Source of the DNA: Pseudomonadota bacterium
GTDB taxonomy: Bacteria; Pseudomonadota; Gammaproteobacteria; GRL18
Length of the DNA stretch: 6,258 nt
Direction of reading: 5' to 3'
Assembly (NCBI GenBank): GCA_030632745.1
Contig: DAOVUE010000102.1
Coordinates: forward strand, 1-6,258
The notes under the pieces are model-generated. The model was not told the origin of the DNA. It saw nothing but the letters and a program-made list of their open reading frames with translations, and did no database searches. Positions 3,974 through 6,258 of the stretch are shown one piece after another (position 1 is the stretch's first letter; each line of letters opens with the position of its first letter). The translations under genes and the position numbers were made by a program.

Positions 3974-6019
3974 ATGTCTGTTGAATTAATCTTTGCTCTA
4001 GCTGCGTGTATTGCTGGAGTAGCCTTTGGGATTGTATCCATTAAATGGATCATGTCCCATTCACCGGGAAGTGACACAATGTTGGAAATTGCGCAAGCAG
4101 TCCAGGATGGTGCGCAAGCTTACTTAAACCGCCAGTATAGAACTATTGCCATGGTTGGTGTTGTTGTTTTTGCAGCAATTTATTATTTTATTGGTGCACC
4201 AACAGCTATCGGATTTTTAATTGGTGCTGTTTTGTCAGGTGCTACGGGTTATATCGGCATGAATATTTCTGTGCGTTCAAACTCACGTACCGCTGAAGCG
4301 GCTAAAAATGGTATGGGTGCAGCCTTCCTTATTGCTTTCCGGGGTGGTGCCATCACTGGAATGTTAGTGGTTGGCCTGGCTCTGATTGGTATAGCAGGTT
4401 ACTTTGCTGTACTGACAGCAATGGGTGCAAGCGTAGAAGAAACTGTTCATGCATTAATTGGTTTAGCCTTTGGTGGTTCATTAATTTCTATCTTTGCTCG
4501 TTTGGGCGGAGGTATCTTCACTAAGGGTGCTGATGTTGGTGCTGACATTGTGGGTAAAGTAGAAGCGGGTATCCCTGAAGATGATATTCGTAACCCTGCA
4601 GTAATTGCTGATAATGTGGGTGATAATGTGGGTGACTGTGCCGGTATGGCAGCTGACTTGTTTGAAACCTATGCAGTAACAATTATAGCAACCATGCTGC
4701 TGGGTTCTTTAATGGTAACAGTTGCAGGTGATTCAATGGCTGCTGTTATGTACCCACTGGTACTGGGTGGTGTTTCTATTGTGGCATCCATTATTGGTAT
4801 TATGCTGGTTAAATTGAATGACTCTAACAGCAGTATTATGGGTGCCATGTATAAGGGACTGATTGCTTCTGCTGTCGTAGCTGGTATTGCATTCTATCCT
4901 GTAACAACTTATATGTTGGGTGATACAATTTTGGTTGCAGGTGTTGAATTAGCGACAGTTAATTTATATTATGCCGCACTGATTGGTTTAGCATTAACGG
5001 GTGCGATGGTGGTGATCACTGAGTATTATACCTCAACAGAACATGCACCGGTAAGAACGATTGCTGCAGCCTCTCTGACTGGTGATGGTACTAATGTAAT
5101 TGCTGGTTTAGGCGTTTCTATGAAATCAACTGCTGCTCCTGTACTGGCTGTTTGTGCCAGTATCTGGGGTGCTTACGAACTGGGTGGTTTATATGCAATT
5201 GCAATTGCTGCAACCTCTATGTTGTCAATGGCTGGTATCATTGTTGCTCTTGATGCCTATGGTCCAATTACAGATAATGCCGGTGGTATTGCTGAAATGG
5301 CTGAAATGCCGGAAGAAATTCGTAACATTACCGATCCTCTGGATGCAGTGGGTAATACAACCAAAGCAGTAACAAAAGGTTATGCTATTGGTTCAGCTGC
5401 ACTGGCTGCTCTGGTTTTGTTTGCTGATTATACTCATACTCTGGAAGCAGCCGGCGGTGGTGCAGTCTCATTTGACTTATCAAACCATATGGTTCTGATT
5501 GGTCTGTTTATTGGTGGTTTAGTACCTTATCTATTCGGTGCTATGGCAATGGAAGCTGTGGGTCGTGCGGCAGGTTCAGTCGTTATTGAAGTACGTCGTC
5601 AGTTTAAAGAAATGCCTGGTATTATGGATAGAACTCAAAAGCCGGATTATTCTAAAGCGGTTGATATGCTGACAGCAGCAGCCATTAAAGAAATGATTAT
5701 ACCTTCTATGCTTCCTATTGCAGTGCCTCTAGTGGTTGGTTTAACTCTGGGTAAAGAAGCTCTGGGTGGTGTTCTGATTGGTTCTATCGTAACCGGTATT
5801 TTCGTTGCGATTTCTATGACTACCGGTGGTGGTGCATGGGATAATGCCAAGAAATACATCGAAGATGGTAATCATGGCGGTAAAGGTTCTGATGCTCATA
5901 AAGCAGCGGTAACCGGTGATACAGTAGGCGACCCGTACAAAGATACAGCGGGTCCTGCTATCAACCCCATGATTAAAATCATCAACATTGTTGCCTTAAT
6001 GATGATTCCATTAATGTAA
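3974..6019 (+). CDS. hppA: K+-independent proton-pumping membrane pyrophosphatase
   Basis: This inner-membrane pump couples PPi hydrolysis to H+ export and can run backwards to make PPi from a proton gradient. It is 681 residues from 3974 (685 from 3962), normal for the family, with about 16 hydrophobic segments from the N-terminus to the C-terminus. Numbered from 3962, the PPi/Mg site includes [13 protein letters not shown] (191-203), [13 protein letters not shown] (217-229), [12 protein letters not shown] (431-442), and a C-terminal set with D627, K630, D653, D657, K660 and D661. [10 protein letters not shown] (464-473) has Lys at 468 and Thr at 471. The family's K+-dependent members have Ala and Gly/Ala there, so this is a K+-independent H+ pump rather than a Na+ pump. 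It is monocistronic or nearly so: terminators lie on both sides and an FNR-type box precedes it. Adjacent pfp and aprB point to a pyrophosphate-based energy role. Confidence 0.98.
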   Translation: MSVELIFALAACIAGVAFGIVSIKWIMSHSPGSDTMLEIAQAVQDGAQAYLNRQYRTIAMVGVVVFAAIYYFIGAPTAIGFLIGAVLSGATGYIGMNISVRSNSRTAEAAKNGMGAAFLIAFRGGAITGMLVVGLALIGIAGYFAVLTAMGASVEETVHALIGLAFGGSLISIFARLGGGIFTKGADVGADIVGKVEAGIPEDDIRNPAVIADNVGDNVGDCAGMAADLFETYAVTIIATMLLGSLMVTVAGDSMAAVMYPLVLGGVSIVASIIGIMLVKLNDSNSSIMGAMYKGLIASAVVAGIAFYPVTTYMLGDTILVAGVELATVNLYYAALIGLALTGAMVVITEYYTSTEHAPVRTIAAASLTGDGTNVIAGLGVSMKSTAAPVLAVCASIWGAYELGGLYAIAIAATSMLSMAGIIVALDAYGPITDNAGGIAEMAEMPEEIRNITDPLDAVGNTTKAVTKGYAIGSAALAALVLFADYTHTLEAAGGGAVSFDLSNHMVLIGLFIGGLVPYLFGAMAMEAVGRAAGSVVIEVRRQFKEMPGIMDRTQKPDYSKAVDMLTAAAIKEMIIPSMLPIAVPLVVGLTLGKEALGGVLIGSIVTGIFVAISMTTGGGAWDNAKKYIEDGNHGGKGSDAHKAAVTGDTVGDPYKDTAGPAINPMIKIINIVALMMIPLM

Positions 6020-6024
6020 ACACT

Positions 6025-6062
6025 ATAAGAAAGCCAGGAGGATATCCTCCTGGCTTTCTTAT
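6025..6062. terminator. 38-nt perfect palindrome between hppA and aprB, probable terminator
   Basis: Nineteen bases (6025-6043) are followed without spacer by their exact reverse complement (6044-6062), centred on GATATC. The RNA hairpin would have a GC-rich middle (GCCAGGAGG against CCTCCTGGC) with A/T-rich ends and starts 5 nt after the hppA stop. The downstream T-run is interrupted (CTTATTTAT), so termination may be partial. The symmetry also makes it usable in both directions. Confidence 0.8.
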
Positions 6063-6102
6063 TTATGAATGTAATATTTAACCTTTTATTTAACTCTTGA
6101 TT

Positions 6103-6118
6103 TATAACCTTATAAGGA
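6103..6118 (+). promoter_or_regulatory. aprB leader: -10-like element and palindrome overlapping the ribosome site
   Basis: The Shine-Dalgarno AAGGA (6114-6118) lies 6 nt before the aprB ATG and supports that start. It overlaps the 10-bp palindrome CCTTATAAGG (6108-6117) and follows a TATAAC hexamer (6103-6108). A TTGAT half-site is at 6097-6101, but there is no complete FNR box here. Whether aprB has its own promoter in this 62-nt gap or relies on read-through from hppA is not settled. Confidence 0.4.
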
Positions 6119-6124
6119 AAAACG

Positions 6125-6258
6125 ATGCCAACATTCGTACGCACAGAAAAGTGTGATGGCTGTAAAGGTCAGGATAGAACGGCCTGCATGTACATCTGCC
6201 CACACGACTTAATGAAGCTTGACAAAGACGGTTCAGAAACTGGTCATGCAATGAAAGC
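6125..6258 (+). CDS. aprB: Adenylylsulfate (APS) reductase beta subunit, N-terminal part
   Basis: AprB is the iron-sulfur subunit of dissimilatory APS reductase, a cytoplasmic enzyme interconverting APS and sulfite + AMP; it passes electrons to or from the FAD in AprA. Only the first 44 residues are in the window and the gene continues to the right. They begin PTFVRTEKCDGCKGQDRTAC and continue MYICPHDLMKLD, giving the ferredoxin-type cluster set C10, C13, C21 and C25 (CxxC-x7-CxxxC). The seven-residue spacing with CKG and CMYICP matches AprB from sulfate reducers and the sulfur oxidisers with reducer-like apr genes, not the shorter CGHCVDICP form of purple sulfur bacteria. AAGGA sits 6 nt before the ATG. 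aprA is expected just downstream. The enzyme most likely runs oxidatively here, but direction cannot be read from this fragment. Confidence 0.94.
   Translation, partial: MPTFVRTEKCDGCKGQDRTACMYICPHDLMKLDKDGSETGHAMK

Noticed and set aside
5154..5372. Plus-strand open frame inside hppA
   Set aside because: Its Leu/Gln/Met-rich translation is what a shifted frame of membrane-protein codons gives. hppA is intact here.
5647..5859. Minus-strand open frame inside hppA
   Set aside because: It is antisense to the conserved C-terminal part of hppA with no ribosome site or domain.
6097..6101. FNR-type site before aprB
   Set aside because: Only one half-site (TTGAT) is present; the second half is absent at the required spacing.
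5896..6144. Minus-strand open frame across the hppA end, the palindrome and the aprB start
   Set aside because: It would overlap two real genes antisense and run through a terminator-like palindrome. There is no family resemblance.

Overview
The window reads as a moderately AT-rich piece of a proteobacterial chromosome, most likely a gammaproteobacterial sulfur oxidiser. The clues are the start of adenylylsulfate (APS) reductase beta subunit (aprB) at the right edge, a K+-independent H+-pyrophosphatase, a pyrophosphate-dependent phosphofructokinase, and a SlyD-type peptidyl-prolyl isomerase. The AprB N-terminus resembles the sulfate-reducer type, so a sulfate reducer is not formally excluded. 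I see no RNA gene, transposon or CRISPR array.

Layout: (1) 1-66, probable 3' end of an unidentified + strand gene made of 15-bp purine-rich repeats. It converges on (2) a minus-strand MazG-like/dCTPase-type nucleotide pyrophosphohydrolase (81-485), whose C-terminal tail is encoded by an inverted copy of the same repeats. (3) 486-818, AT-rich divergent intergenic region. (4) A two-CBS-domain protein (819-1271), followed by five copies of a 13-bp tandem repeat and a candidate promoter with a dyad. (5) A probable operon with a SlyD-like FKBP isomerase (1493-1996), an unrecognised 123-residue protein (2029-2400) and pfp (2474-3727), closed by a strong intrinsic terminator. (6) A regulatory region with an exact FNR-type box upstream of hppA (3974-6019). 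(7) A 38-nt perfect palindrome, probably a terminator, then the start of aprB (6125 to the window edge).

The unifying theme is inorganic pyrophosphate. Pfp can make PPi when run towards fructose-6-phosphate, and HppA interconverts PPi and a proton gradient. The APS pathway that AprB belongs to consumes PPi through ATP sulfurylase when sulfur is oxidised, and MazG-type enzymes release PPi. A pfp-hppA pairing is known from Methylococcus and from chemoautotrophic symbionts. The additional link to apr, plus an apparent oxygen-responsive (FNR-type) site at hppA, is the most interesting hypothesis here, but it remains an inference from gene order and motifs.
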